Notes: generated by a model not told the origin, from the letters alone. Shown: positions 7,425 through 15,684, counted from the first letter of the stretch. The stretch: DNA of 64,000 bases from an uncultured Bdellovibrionales bacterium (GCA_903833275.1 CAILEP010000006.1:195652-259651); one strand, 5' to 3'. Program-made: numbers and translations.

Positions 7425-9878
7425 CTAGGCTTTCGCAGCCACTCTTTTGGCTGCGATTTCACCTTGAATAGTCTGATGGCTAATGCGCATCCCGTAGAAT
7501 GAGCGCCATACGAAGAACAATCCAACTAGAAAGAACGCCGCGCCGATGTAAACAGCGACGCTGCCAGCTGAGTGTGCGATCTCAACGGCCAATAGACCAA
7601 AGAGAGTCGTGAATTTAATAATCGGGTTCAATGCCACTGAGCAAGTGTCTTTGAAGGGGTCACCGACGGTGTCGCCGACAACAGTAGCGGCATGAAGGGC
7701 TGAGCCCTTTTCGCGCAAATCAACTTCAACAACTTTCTTCGCATTATCCCAAGCGCCACCAGCGTTGGCCATGAACATAGCCTGGTACAAACCGAATACG
7801 GCGATCGAAATCAAGTAAGCCGCGAAGTAGGTGGCATCAAAACAAGCAAACGCCAATGTGAAAGAGAAGATCACAGCAAAGATGTTGATCATTCCGTTTT
7901 GAGCGTAGCGAGTGCAAATGCGCACAACTTCTTTTGAAGATTCGACCGAGGCTTTCTCCGTCGAATCAAGCTTGATGTTTTGTTTGATGTACTCAACCGC
8001 GCGATAAGCGCCAGTTGTCACAGCTTGCATTGATGCGCCGGTAAACCAGTACACAACTGCTCCGCCAGTGATCAAACCAAGAAGAACGCGAGGGTCCATC
8101 AAATCAAGTTTGATGTGCATCAACAAAATGATTGAGAAAATCATAGTGGTCGCACCGATCACAGCCGTACCGATTAACACAGGCTTTGCAGTTGCCTTAA
8201 AGGTATTGCCGGCTGAATCGTTCTCTTCGAGATACGCTTTGCCACCGTGAAAATCAGGTTTGAAGCCGAATTCTTTTTCGATTTCAGCCGCCACACCAGG
8301 TGTAGTTTCGATTTGCGAAAGCTCGAATACTGACTGTGCATTGTCTGTTACGGGGCCATAGCTATCGACCGCGATTGTTACCGGGCCCATGCCCAAGAAG
8401 CCGAACGCCACGAGACCAAATGCAAACACGGCCGGAAAGACCATGAAATGCTCAAGGCCCAATTGGCTGGTTAGGTAGGCAATCAACATAAGGCCGACAA
8501 GAGTCATGCCCTTCCAGAACGCAGAGAAGTTACCTGCGACAAGACCTGAAAGAATTGTCAACGAAGCGCCGCCTTCACGAGAGGCCGATACGATTTCGGC
8601 TACGTGGATTGACTTTGCTGAAGTAAATATCTTTGTAAGTTCTGGGATTACGGCTGCTGCAATGGTACCGCAGCTAATAATCGTTGAAAGCTTCCACCAC
8701 ATGTCGCCCCAGCTCTCTAGAAGAACGTAGCTTGTCGAGTAGGTGACAACAATTGAGATAATTGAAGTGAGCCAAACCAAAGTGGTTAGGGGTGTTTCAA
8801 AATCGAAATGCTTTGAATCGCCGAACATTGCTTTCGCAATGCCGTTATTGATCCAGTAAGAAACGATTGAGGTGATGACCATCAAGGCGCGCATAGCAAA
8901 GATCCAGACAATCAATTGTGACTGCATCACGCTGCCGTTAGTTGTGCCAACAAGATCACCATTCGGGCCATGGGCTTTGCCCACAGCAAGAATGATAAAG
9001 CTGATCAACGCAACGCCAGTTACTCCGTAAGTTTCGAAACCGTCAGCGGTTGGGCCAACAGAGTCGCCAGCATTGTCGCCGGTACAATCTGCAATAACAC
9101 CTGGGTTACGGGCGTCATCTTCTTTAATGTTGAAAACAATCTTCATCAAATCTGAACCAATGTCCGCGATTTTTGTGAAGATACCGCCGCAAATTCGAAG
9201 GGCAGAAGCGCCGAGTGATTCACCGATTGCGAAACCGATAAAGCATGCGCCAGCACTTTCTCTTGGTATAAAGAGCAAGATGAAAATCATCATCGCCAAT
9301 TCAACGCAAATGAGAAGAACGCCGATCGACATACCAGCTTGTAGCGGGATTGCCATTACGCCGAATGGTTTGCCATTCAATGAAGCAAATGCTGTTCGGC
9401 TATTCGCATAGGTATTGATTCGAATACCGAACCAAGCCACGCCGAATGAACCAAGAATGCCGAGCACCGACCATCCAAGAATGAGCGCAACTTTCGCTGC
9501 GGGGTAACCAAGCAAGAAAGAGAAGTAATAAACCATGCAGCTGCCGATAAGAAGCTCAAGCACGATTAGAAATTTACCTTGAGTGATCATATACGTTTTG
9601 CACGTCTCATATATAAGGGCTGATATATCAAGCAGCGCCTTGTGGGCCGGTAGATTACGTACCCGTACGAACTCGATTAGTCCGAAAACGGAGCCGGCGA
9701 GGGCGATTAGTAGGCCCCAGGTCAGTAGCGTTGTGCCCTGAACTTGTGAACCTAAAATGTTGAACGGTGTGCTGAGGTCAGGCACAACCAAGTCGGCTTC
9801 GCTGGCAAACGCCAAGCTGCCAAAAAACGACGTGAACGCAATAGCGGCCCACACCTTAGTTTTTTTAATGAGACTCAT
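7425..9878 (-). CDS. hppA: Membrane-bound ion-translocating pyrophosphatase
   Basis: 817 residues from the ATG at 9876-9878, which has an AGGATG site upstream; an in-frame ATG at 9950 would span the promoter. About 16 membrane helices. Pyrophosphate-binding motifs are present: EDDARNPGVIADCTGDNAGD and the C-terminal HAATVVGDTVGDPFKDT. The enzyme couples pyrophosphate hydrolysis to H+ or Na+ pumping across the inner membrane. GNTFKATAKP puts Lys at the position where K+-independent members have Lys and K+-dependent members have Ala. The canonical DVGADLVGK loop reads DIGSDLMK. Which ion is pumped cannot be decided by reading. Monocistronic, with a candidate promoter at 9927-9955. Confidence 0.95.
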   Translation of the reverse strand: MSLIKKTKVWAAIAFTSFFGSLAFASEADLVVPDLSTPFNILGSQVQGTTLLTWGLLIALAGSVFGLIEFVRVRNLPAHKALLDISALIYETCKTYMITQGKFLIVLELLIGSCMVYYFSFLLGYPAAKVALILGWSVLGILGSFGVAWFGIRINTYANSRTAFASLNGKPFGVMAIPLQAGMSIGVLLICVELAMMIFILLFIPRESAGACFIGFAIGESLGASALRICGGIFTKIADIGSDLMKIVFNIKEDDARNPGVIADCTGDNAGDSVGPTADGFETYGVTGVALISFIILAVGKAHGPNGDLVGTTNGSVMQSQLIVWIFAMRALMVITSIVSYWINNGIAKAMFGDSKHFDFETPLTTLVWLTSIISIVVTYSTSYVLLESWGDMWWKLSTIISCGTIAAAVIPELTKIFTSAKSIHVAEIVSASREGGASLTILSGLVAGNFSAFWKGMTLVGLMLIAYLTSQLGLEHFMVFPAVFAFGLVAFGFLGMGPVTIAVDSYGPVTDNAQSVFELSQIETTPGVAAEIEKEFGFKPDFHGGKAYLEENDSAGNTFKATAKPVLIGTAVIGATTMIFSIILLMHIKLDLMDPRVLLGLITGGAVVYWFTGASMQAVTTGAYRAVEYIKQNIKLDSTEKASVESSKEVVRICTRYAQNGMINIFAVIFSFTLAFACFDATYFAAYLISIAVFGLYQAMFMANAGGAWDNAKKVVEVDLREKGSALHAATVVGDTVGDPFKDTCSVALNPIIKFTTLFGLLAVEIAHSAGSVAVYIGAAFFLVGLFFVWRSFYGMRISHQTIQGEIAAKRVAAKA

Positions 9879-9926
9879 GCGGCATCCTTTGAGTTGATTG
9901 TTTGTGGAATTATTCCAAGCGGTTGA

Positions 9927-9955
9927 GAGATAATGGGACGCCGCTTTCAAGTCAA
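9927..9955 (-). promoter_or_regulatory. Candidate sigma-70 promoter for hppA
   Basis: Minus-strand TTGACT (9950-9955) and TATCTC (9927-9932) are spaced by 17 bases. The -10 match is only partial. Expected start is near 9920, giving an approximately 40-base leader to the ATG at 9878. Confidence 0.45.
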
Positions 9956-10048
9956 TTACTATGAAATAATGCTTCGCGTTTTGGGTTTTCGCTGGCCCGG
10001 ACTATCATGAAATTAATCGGACGGGCTATTTACTTAAAGCCTTCACAA

Positions 10049-10098
10049 TATCCGGCAATTTGTCCGGATAAATTTCAGTAATTTCAGTAATTTCAGAT
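10049..10098. repeat. Inverted repeat and three tandem 9-mers between hppA and the XRE-cupin gene
   Basis: TATCCGG (10049-10055) and CCGGATA (10064-10070) form an inverted repeat across eight bases. It is followed by three tandem copies of ATTTCAGTA (10072-10080, 10081-10089, and 10090-10098, the last two bases differing). They lie between two divergent genes in the 340-base gap. Function unknown; iterated protein-binding sites are one possibility. Confidence 0.5.
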
Positions 10099-10122
10099 AA
10101 TTAAACCACTTGGCTTTGTTCG

Positions 10123-10164
10123 CAACTCCAGATTATTGGAGTTTGTGACAATAATCTGGAGTTG
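10123..10164. promoter_or_regulatory. Perfect 15-bp inverted-repeat operator before the XRE-cupin gene
   Basis: CAACTCCAGATTATT (10123-10137) is repeated as its exact complement at 10150-10164 with a 12-base spacer. The left arm also overlaps a smaller palindrome, AACTCCA (10124-10130) with TGGAGTT (10137-10143). The element lies about 57 bases before the regulator start and contains A/T-rich -10-like hexamers, so repressor binding would cover a promoter. Operator function is inferred. Confidence 0.6.
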
Positions 10165-10220
10165 GAGAAAAGGCCATGTTCGTGGCCAAAAACGACGCCA
10201 GCTAAACAGGTGAGAAAATC

Positions 10221-10805
10221 TTGGCGAATAAATATGACGATGAAACCACTGAAGTTTTTAGACAGGTGGCGAAAACATTGTGGCTGCTGAGAAATCAGAG
10301 CGGGCTAACCCAAGAGGGTTTGGCCGAAAAGGCTCGAATAAAGCGCACGACAATCAGCTACATAGAACAAGGGCGCTGGAATTTTTCAATCGCCACATTG
10401 GCGATGCTGGCAAAATATTTTGAGGTTCCGATCTTTCGGTTTTTTCAACGTGGAAACATCTCTTCGCGGCCGCTCGAAGAAGAGGCTCTGATATTGGGCA
10501 AAAATAGAAAGAAATTGTTTGCGAACCTGCCCGCGGGTGTCTCGTGCGAATTGCTACGTCTTCCGAAAAACCAAGTAATTGATCTTGAAATAGGATCGGT
10601 GAGTCAGTTGGCCATATATTTAGATCGTGGCGAAATAGTTGTTAATGGTCGCGATTCTTATGCGCATTTGTTGGCTGGCCAGACAACGACAATATCCGGG
10701 CCCGATATTATCAGAATTAACAATGTTGCCGGGGAGGTTCGAGTAAAGCAGAAAGCCAAATCTGCGCGGATTTTAATTATGAAAGCTTACAAGTCTGAAT
10801 GCTGA
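10221..10805 (+). CDS. XRE-family regulator with a cupin-like C-terminal domain
   Basis: 194 residues from a TTG at 10221, preceded by AGGTGAG at six bases. The helix-turn-helix (about 15-70) reads LTQEGLAEKARIKRTTISYIEQG. Residues about 95-190 are beta-rich and look like a small-molecule-sensing cupin, as in many XRE-cupin regulators, although no metal-binding histidines are obvious. The large inverted repeat upstream suggests autoregulation. No target is obvious apart from itself and possibly hppA, transcribed divergently. Confidence 0.8.
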   Translation: MANKYDDETTEVFRQVAKTLWLLRNQSGLTQEGLAEKARIKRTTISYIEQGRWNFSIATLAMLAKYFEVPIFRFFQRGNISSRPLEEEALILGKNRKKLFANLPAGVSCELLRLPKNQVIDLEIGSVSQLAIYLDRGEIVVNGRDSYAHLLAGQTTTISGPDIIRINNVAGEVRVKQKAKSARILIMKAYKSEC

Positions 10806-10824
10806 TGTTCGCGATGGCGCGAGG

Positions 10825-12063
10825 CTATTCGACTCGCAAAAACCAAGATTGCAAATAGCGACCTTCGTTAAAGCCGAGGGCTGGTTGGTGGTCAGGCGGG
10901 GCTTCTTTCATATCGATAACTTCAAATTTGCGATCGGTGGCCTTGGCGGCCCTCGCGAGGACTTCTTTATAGGCCGCCGTTGAGATGTGATGCGAGCAAA
11001 CACAGCTGATGAGCAAACCGGGTCTGGCGAGGCATTGAAAGGCCAGCGTATTGAGTTCGGTGTAGCCCTTAATTGCGCTGGCCACGCCTTCACGACTTTT
11101 TACGAAGCTCGGCGGGTCTAATACAATGAGGTCGGCTTGATTTTTTGCCGCAACTTGAGCAGTGAGCCATTCGAAAGCATCGGCTTTTTCGACGGTAAGG
11201 TGGGCCCGATCTATTTGCGGGTTCAGCGCGACATTTTTTGCAAGCACATCGAGGGCTGCGGCCGATTGATCGACGGCCGTCACTTTGAGGCCAGCGGCGA
11301 GCAGATGAAGAGAAAAGCCGCCTTGGTAGCTGCAAATATCCCAAGCGTTTCGGCAAGCAAATTTTTCGGCGAGCTCGCGCGCACGGCGGTGATTTTCGCG
11401 CTGATCGAGGTAGGCGCCGGTTTTTTGTGATGAGGCGGGGGTAAAAAGCCAGTTCAGGCCATTCCATTTAAGTGGGCGTGGCTCGATGGCCTCGGGCTCG
11501 ATGATCTCGAGGCCTTCGCGTTTTCGAACCGTGGCGGTACGAAGTTCGACAATTTTCGGGGGGCGCTTAAAATGTGCCTCGAAAACATTTGAAATAATTT
11601 TTCGCAACACAAACCAAAAGCTCTCAATCGGAGCAGTCAGCAGTTGAACAACTAAAATATCGGCCCCGAAGATATCAACGATAAGGCCGGGCACAAGATC
11701 ATTTTCTGAAAAAATCCATCGAAGACAAAGATCTTCATCTTTTGAAAAATTGAGGGCGGCAATTTTGCGCTGCAAGGTCTCTTCAAAATGTGCGCTCAGC
11801 CATTGGCCAAAGTAGGCCCCAAAATGATCGGCGTTTGTGAAGCGTTCAAGCCTTGGGTTTTTCATCCAGCCGGCTTGGTCGGGGCCGATGCGTCTCAGCC
11901 GCAAATAGCTTTCAGGCGAATAAAACCACCAGCGATCGGCAAAATAGATGGCGCTAGGGCGATTCGGCAGCAATTTGCGGTCGACGACTTCGTCGGCGCG
12001 AAGCCAGGGGTGGCCTGCTTTGAAGTGCGCAAAAGCGCGCGGAGTGATAATGCCCTTTTTCAT
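10825..12063 (-). CDS. RlmI-like class I rRNA (cytosine-C5) methyltransferase
   Basis: 412 residues, close to E. coli RlmI (396). The N-terminus (about 1-75) is a PUA-type RNA-binding domain (GHPWLRADEV). A central segment (about 80-190) precedes the Rossmann methyltransferase domain (about 205-400). That domain contains DICSYQGGFSLHLLAAG as the SAM-binding loop and LIVLDPPSF as the catalytic motif, with a C-terminal CVCSHHI cysteine region. RlmI methylates C1962 of 23S rRNA in E. coli; the same target is probable but not proven here. Monocistronic and divergent from the next membrane gene. Confidence 0.85.
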   Translation of the reverse strand: MKKGIITPRAFAHFKAGHPWLRADEVVDRKLLPNRPSAIYFADRWWFYSPESYLRLRRIGPDQAGWMKNPRLERFTNADHFGAYFGQWLSAHFEETLQRKIAALNFSKDEDLCLRWIFSENDLVPGLIVDIFGADILVVQLLTAPIESFWFVLRKIISNVFEAHFKRPPKIVELRTATVRKREGLEIIEPEAIEPRPLKWNGLNWLFTPASSQKTGAYLDQRENHRRARELAEKFACRNAWDICSYQGGFSLHLLAAGLKVTAVDQSAAALDVLAKNVALNPQIDRAHLTVEKADAFEWLTAQVAAKNQADLIVLDPPSFVKSREGVASAIKGYTELNTLAFQCLARPGLLISCVCSHHISTAAYKEVLARAAKATDRKFEVIDMKEAPPDHQPALGFNEGRYLQSWFLRVE

Positions 12064-12096
12064 AGTCCAACTGCTTGTTTTCTTAATGTTTTGCTG

Positions 12097-12125
12097 TTCA
12101 CAAAGACCGATCGTGACCCTATACT
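12097..12125 (+). promoter_or_regulatory. Promoter that would give a near-leaderless mRNA
   Basis: TTCACA (12097-12102) and TATACT (12120-12125) are separated by 17 bases. Both hexamers match the sigma-70 consensus at five of six positions. The expected start, near 12132, lies only about six bases before the ATG at 12138, and there is no ribosome-binding site between them. Confidence 0.6.
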
Positions 12126-12137
12126 AAAATCACATTT

Positions 12138-12770
12138 ATGACACCATTTATCGTTTCTCTCACGGATTTTTTGATTACAGCCCTCTGCATGGTTTTTTGT
12201 TGGAAGCTATGGACTCAGCCAGCCGACAAAAAAAAGCTGAACTATAATTTTTTCGGTCTTTTTTGCTCTATCGGGATCGCCGCTCTTTTGGGCGGCATCG
12301 TGCACATTTACGGCGAAATAAAGGGCGATGTTTTAAATGTGCTCTGGATGTTGACCATTATCAATGTTGGTATTTCTTCTTATAATCTGTGGATCGTAAA
12401 CATGCGGTTGATGTTGCCCGATTCGCTTTTTCGTTATGGCTCGCTGATTGGCCGCAGCTTTTTTGGGCTTTACGTGCTGTTCGTTTTATTTATTAATCAC
12501 GAATACTATGTCGCAATTGTAAGCTATATCCCCGCGGCGGCGCTTTTGTTTTTCATTTTGCTAATGCGTTCGATTCGAGAGCGAAATCGTTACTATCTTT
12601 TCGGGCTCGGCGGGCTTCTGCTCACGTTTGTGGCGGCTGTTATTCAACACTATCGGCTTGAGGTCGTGGCGTTATATCTCGATCACAATTCGCTCTATCA
12701 TATCGTTCAGGCCGTAGGGCTTTGGGGTCTTTACCTTTTTGGAAGCAGGGTTTCTCGATGGAATATATAG
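12138..12770 (+). CDS. Seven-helix membrane protein, DUF6962-like
   Basis: 210 residues with about seven membrane helices. Conserved-looking polar residues sit at helix ends: HIYGE (about 56), a Y-x-x-W-Asn region, QHYRLE, and DHNSLYHIVQ near the C-terminus. The last pattern recalls DUF6962 proteins and, more remotely, the zinc-dependent CREST hydrolases (ceramidase/PAQR). That link is a guess. It is translated from a start with no ribosome-binding site. Its end overlaps the next gene's start by 13 bases. Confidence 0.6.
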   Translation: MTPFIVSLTDFLITALCMVFCWKLWTQPADKKKLNYNFFGLFCSIGIAALLGGIVHIYGEIKGDVLNVLWMLTIINVGISSYNLWIVNMRLMLPDSLFRYGSLIGRSFFGLYVLFVLFINHEYYVAIVSYIPAAALLFFILLMRSIRERNRYYLFGLGGLLLTFVAAVIQHYRLEVVALYLDHNSLYHIVQAVGLWGLYLFGSRVSRWNI

Positions 12771-13555
12771 ATCAACAGAGTTTAGTACTCGCTTCACTTT
12801 TAATATGTCTTGGCATCATGGTTATCGCCTTTATGGCAGCGGTTCGACTCAATTTCTATTCTCTGGTCGATGTCGTTTGGGCATATCTGTTTTCGATAAT
12901 CGCGGGCGTCTATGTGTTTCTGCCTGAGGGCTGGGCGCCGAGGCGCTGGGTGTTAATTGGCACCGTCACATTCTGGAGCTTTCGGCTCGGCACGCACTTG
13001 CTTACACGCCTCGCGAAACATTACCCAGTCGAAGACGGTCGATACAGCGACCTCCGGGCCAAATGGGCCAAAAATCTCAAGCTCAACTTTTTTTTATTTT
13101 TTTTATTTCAAGGGTTGAGCGTCGTGATTTTAGCGCTGCCCTTTCTGGTGGTGGCGTTAAATAACGAACCAGAATTTTCGGGGCTTGAATTTTGCGGGTT
13201 GTTGGTTTGGCTTGTCGGCGTAGTTGGCGAATCGGCAGCAGACCTGCAATTGCAAGTGTTCAGAGGTGATGAGAAAAATCGCGGCCAAGTTTGTGACGTG
13301 GGGCTATGGCGCTATTCGCGCCATCCAAACTACTTTTTCGAACTCGTTATTTGGGTTGGCTACGCGCTTTTTGCGTTGCCTGCGCCGAACGGTTTTTTGG
13401 GTCTAGCGAGCCCAATGCTCATGGCCTATCTCCTAATCAGAGTGACGGGCGTACCTTATGCTGAGGCGTCATCTTTGAAATCTCGAGGCGAAAAATATCT
13501 GGCTTATCAGAAACGGGTCAGCGTGCTTATACCTTGGTGGCCAAAAAAATCTTAA
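12758..13555 (+). CDS. DUF1295-family membrane protein (steroid 5-alpha-reductase-like fold)
   Basis: 265 residues from the ATG at 12758, which overlaps the preceding stop and has an AGCAGGG site upstream; an in-frame ATG at 12722 is less likely. About six membrane helices. The C-terminal signature GLWRYSRHPNYFFELVIWVGYALFA is the NADPH-binding region of the DUF1295 / steroid reductase / isoprenylcysteine methyltransferase superfamily. An integral-membrane reductase is likely, substrate unknown. It is coupled to the upstream seven-helix protein, so the two may act on the same lipid. Convergent 4-base overlap with the bufferin operon. Confidence 0.82.
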   Translation: MEYIDQQSLVLASLLICLGIMVIAFMAAVRLNFYSLVDVVWAYLFSIIAGVYVFLPEGWAPRRWVLIGTVTFWSFRLGTHLLTRLAKHYPVEDGRYSDLRAKWAKNLKLNFFLFFLFQGLSVVILALPFLVVALNNEPEFSGLEFCGLLVWLVGVVGESAADLQLQVFRGDEKNRGQVCDVGLWRYSRHPNYFFELVIWVGYALFALPAPNGFLGLASPMLMAYLLIRVTGVPYAEASSLKSRGEKYLAYQKRVSVLIPWWPKKS

Positions 13556-14388
13556 AGCTTTCGATTTAGCTCAACGCCAGAAATAAGATTCAACTTTGTC
13601 CACTCGCCAAACCAAAGCATCAGATGTTCGCCTACTTCGGGCTGGGCAGTGATTAAAGAACTGAGAGATGATAATGAGCCTTTATTTTTGAGCGTGTTAA
13701 GCGCCGCCATCTCTGCTCGCGAAAGGTCTCGTGCGCGCATTTCTCCGCCGACACACCAAAGGGCGATAGAATTATTAGATTTCAAAATGCCAGCTTCGGT
13801 TTCGCAAAATACTTCGTTAGGCTGATGGCGTGCATTCCACATATCGGCAATGGCCCACTGGGCGTAGTAGAAACGAAGTGAGGGCTGAAGTTTAATTTGC
13901 GCCTCTGCCCAGTCAGATTCGGAGAAATTGGCGAGAATAGTAAAATCAAAAGGTGGGGCACTATCTGAGTAGAACGATTCGACAGCAGCCCATTCGAAAG
14001 CAATGACATCAGCAAGATAGGGGATTTCGGTGGCGTACGGGTGGCCCAGAATAAATTTTGGCAATTGTCGACCGACTTCGCCAATATTGGCCGAGCGCGA
14101 TGGGTGCTCAATTAAATAGTCGGCTATAAGTTGCCGAAAGGCATCGTCGCCGACGATTTGCTGAGTGGTTTTAAAATCAGCTTCAAGGCATTCGACGATT
14201 CGAGAGAAGTAAGCTTCGGCGTAAACATTAAGCCGAGATAACGCGTCGATCTCGGTTGAATGAATATATTGCTCAGGTTTAATGGTAGATTCGCTCAACG
14301 CGTGCCCCGCGCCGTGGGGGTCGGTAATGACGGTGCTCAGCCAGTTTTGAATTTCGCCCAGAGTTGTTTTGTTCGGTCGGTTAAGCAT
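13552..14388 (-). CDS. DUF2063 partner of the MNIO enzyme (BufC/HvfC-like)
   Basis: 278 residues from the ATG at 14386-14388, which overlaps the end of the MNIO gene by 8 bases; this fits translational coupling and excludes the longer frame to 14577. Residues about 48-125 match the DUF2063 putative DNA-binding domain (RLNVYAEAYFSRIVECLEADF, then LIEHPSRSANIGEVG). In studied MNIO systems this protein binds the precursor peptide and escorts it to the MNIO enzyme. The C-terminal half is less conserved. It is the last gene of a three-gene RiPP operon. Confidence 0.82.
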   Translation of the reverse strand: MLNRPNKTTLGEIQNWLSTVITDPHGAGHALSESTIKPEQYIHSTEIDALSRLNVYAEAYFSRIVECLEADFKTTQQIVGDDAFRQLIADYLIEHPSRSANIGEVGRQLPKFILGHPYATEIPYLADVIAFEWAAVESFYSDSAPPFDFTILANFSESDWAEAQIKLQPSLRFYYAQWAIADMWNARHQPNEVFCETEAGILKSNNSIALWCVGGEMRARDLSRAEMAALNTLKNKGSLSSLSSLITAQPEVGEHLMLWFGEWTKLNLISGVELNRKL

Positions 14389-15289
14389 TGATATCACCAA
14401 TATAACCGGTTGGGGCTCGCTCTGATTTCTTAATTTCGGGCCAATAATGGCGGGCTTTAAATATTTCAGCCTCAAGCTCTTGATAGGACGGAATGTTGGC
14501 GTCCCATTCGACCATTGTTGAAAGCGGCCCAAAGAGCTTAACGGCGTGTGCGTAGAGACCCCATACTTCTGGGGCAACGGGTTGGTCGTGAGTGTCGATT
14601 AGTATTTCGCCCTCGATAGAGTGCCCGGCCAAGTGAATTTGTGCCACGCTCTCGCGGGGTAGGCCGCGCAAGAAGTCGAGCGGATCAAATTTGTGATTGT
14701 GAGAGCTAACAAAAATATTATTAACATCAACGAGTAGCCCGCAGCCCGCGCGGTGGGCGATTTCGCTTATAAATTGCCACTCGGTCATTTCAGAGTGTGA
14801 GTAGGTCAAATAACTCGATACATTTTCGAAGACCATGCGGCGGCCAAGATAATCTTGGCAGAATTGAATTCGTTCGCAGAGATGATCGATTGTGCCGCGG
14901 TTGTAAGGCAGAGGTAGGAGGTCATGCAGATTATGATTATTAACGCCTGTCCAACAAAAGTGATCAGAGACCCATGCGGGCTCAATTTGGCGATCGAGCG
15001 CCTTAAGATTCTTTAGGTATTCGAGATTGAGCGCGTCTGTTGAGCCGATATTGAGAGAAACTCCATGAAGAACAATCTGGTAGTTCTCACGTACTTTTCT
15101 AAGTTTTTCAAGAGGAGGGCCGCCCGTGCCACCAGCAATACCCAAGAAGTTTTCAGTGACCACTTCAAACCACGAAACATTTGCTTTGCCGGCGGTGGCG
15201 ATAGAAAAGTGCGGTGCCCTTAACCCAAGGCCCAAACCTAAGTTTCTAAAAACCATTGGGTTAGAAAGTGGGGCACCGTCAGTAGACAA
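14381..15289 (-). CDS. DUF692 multinuclear non-heme iron oxidative enzyme (MNIO, BufB-like)
   Basis: 302 residues, TIM-barrel DUF692 family. Recognisable blocks in order: LGLGLGLRAPHF, WFEVVTENF, VLHGVSLNIGS, WVSDHFCW, LLPLPY, FENVSSYL, LLVDVNNIFVSSHNH, IHLAGH and DTHDQPV. These hold the His/Glu/Asp/Asn ligands for two or three iron atoms. Relatives include MbnB of methanobactin and BufB/HvfB, which modify cysteines of precursor peptides into thiooxazole-type groups. The TTG start at 15287-15289 has GAGGT upstream; an in-frame ATG at 15256 is the alternative. It lies 26 bases after the Cys-rich precursor gene. Confidence 0.9.
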   Translation of the reverse strand: MSTDGAPLSNPMVFRNLGLGLGLRAPHFSIATAGKANVSWFEVVTENFLGIAGGTGGPPLEKLRKVRENYQIVLHGVSLNIGSTDALNLEYLKNLKALDRQIEPAWVSDHFCWTGVNNHNLHDLLPLPYNRGTIDHLCERIQFCQDYLGRRMVFENVSSYLTYSHSEMTEWQFISEIAHRAGCGLLVDVNNIFVSSHNHKFDPLDFLRGLPRESVAQIHLAGHSIEGEILIDTHDQPVAPEVWGLYAHAVKLFGPLSTMVEWDANIPSYQELEAEIFKARHYWPEIKKSERAPTGYIGDINA

Positions 15290-15315
15290 TTTAAGACCTC
15301 AAAGTAAAAGTCAGA

Positions 15316-15588
15316 TTACATTTTTGCCGTATCGAAATGAACGGCTTTATTTTTCTTAGCGAGCTTGTCGCACTTTGCTTTTGTGGTTTCGGTATAGCCC
15401 TGGCCTTTGCAGCCATTCTGACCCTTGCAAGAGCTTGCGTCAGTTTTACATGCGCTCTTGCCTTTGCAGCTATTAGCAGCCATGCAATGGCCTTTTTCAG
15501 CAGCCGATGCCGTCGTCGCAGTTGTTAAGCCAGCGCCGATAATGCCCATCATTGCGGCGGCCACCAGAAGCTTGTTTGTATTTGTCAT
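15316..15588 (-). CDS. Cys-rich exported precursor peptide (bufferin BufA-like)
   Basis: 90 residues from the ATG at 15586-15588, which has GGAGG five bases upstream; the longer frame to 15624 is rejected. Residues 1-29 are a Sec signal peptide (cleavage near ASA-A). The mature peptide holds six cysteines (35, 41, 47, 54, 60, 73) in a Lys/Gly-rich repeat: NSCKG, SACKT, SSCKG, NGCKG. This is the pattern of bufferin-type precursors (DUF2282/BufA relatives, closest in style to the BufA2 group). After modification by the adjacent MNIO enzyme such peptides bind copper in the periplasm. Metal and modified residues here are inferred. Confidence 0.85.
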   Translation of the reverse strand: MTNTNKLLVAAAMMGIIGAGLTTATTASAAEKGHCMAANSCKGKSACKTDASSCKGQNGCKGQGYTETTKAKCDKLAKKNKAVHFDTAKM

Positions 15589-15684
15589 AAAATCCTCCGT
15601 GTCAGGTTTTGCGGCGCTCATCATGAGGGCCGATCAAGTTCTTTATTTTCACAGAGGTGATCGCGTATTGTCAGCTAAAGAGTG

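Noticed and set aside
10809..10822. TCGCG-ATGG-CGCGA hairpin between two convergent stops as a terminator
   Set aside because: Only five base pairs and no T-run on either side.
14381..15289. DUF692 gene as a xylose-isomerase-like sugar enzyme
   Set aside because: The TIM barrel is shared, but the SDH, LLPLPY, DVNN and HLAGH blocks and the adjacent Cys-rich precursor fit MNIO enzymes.
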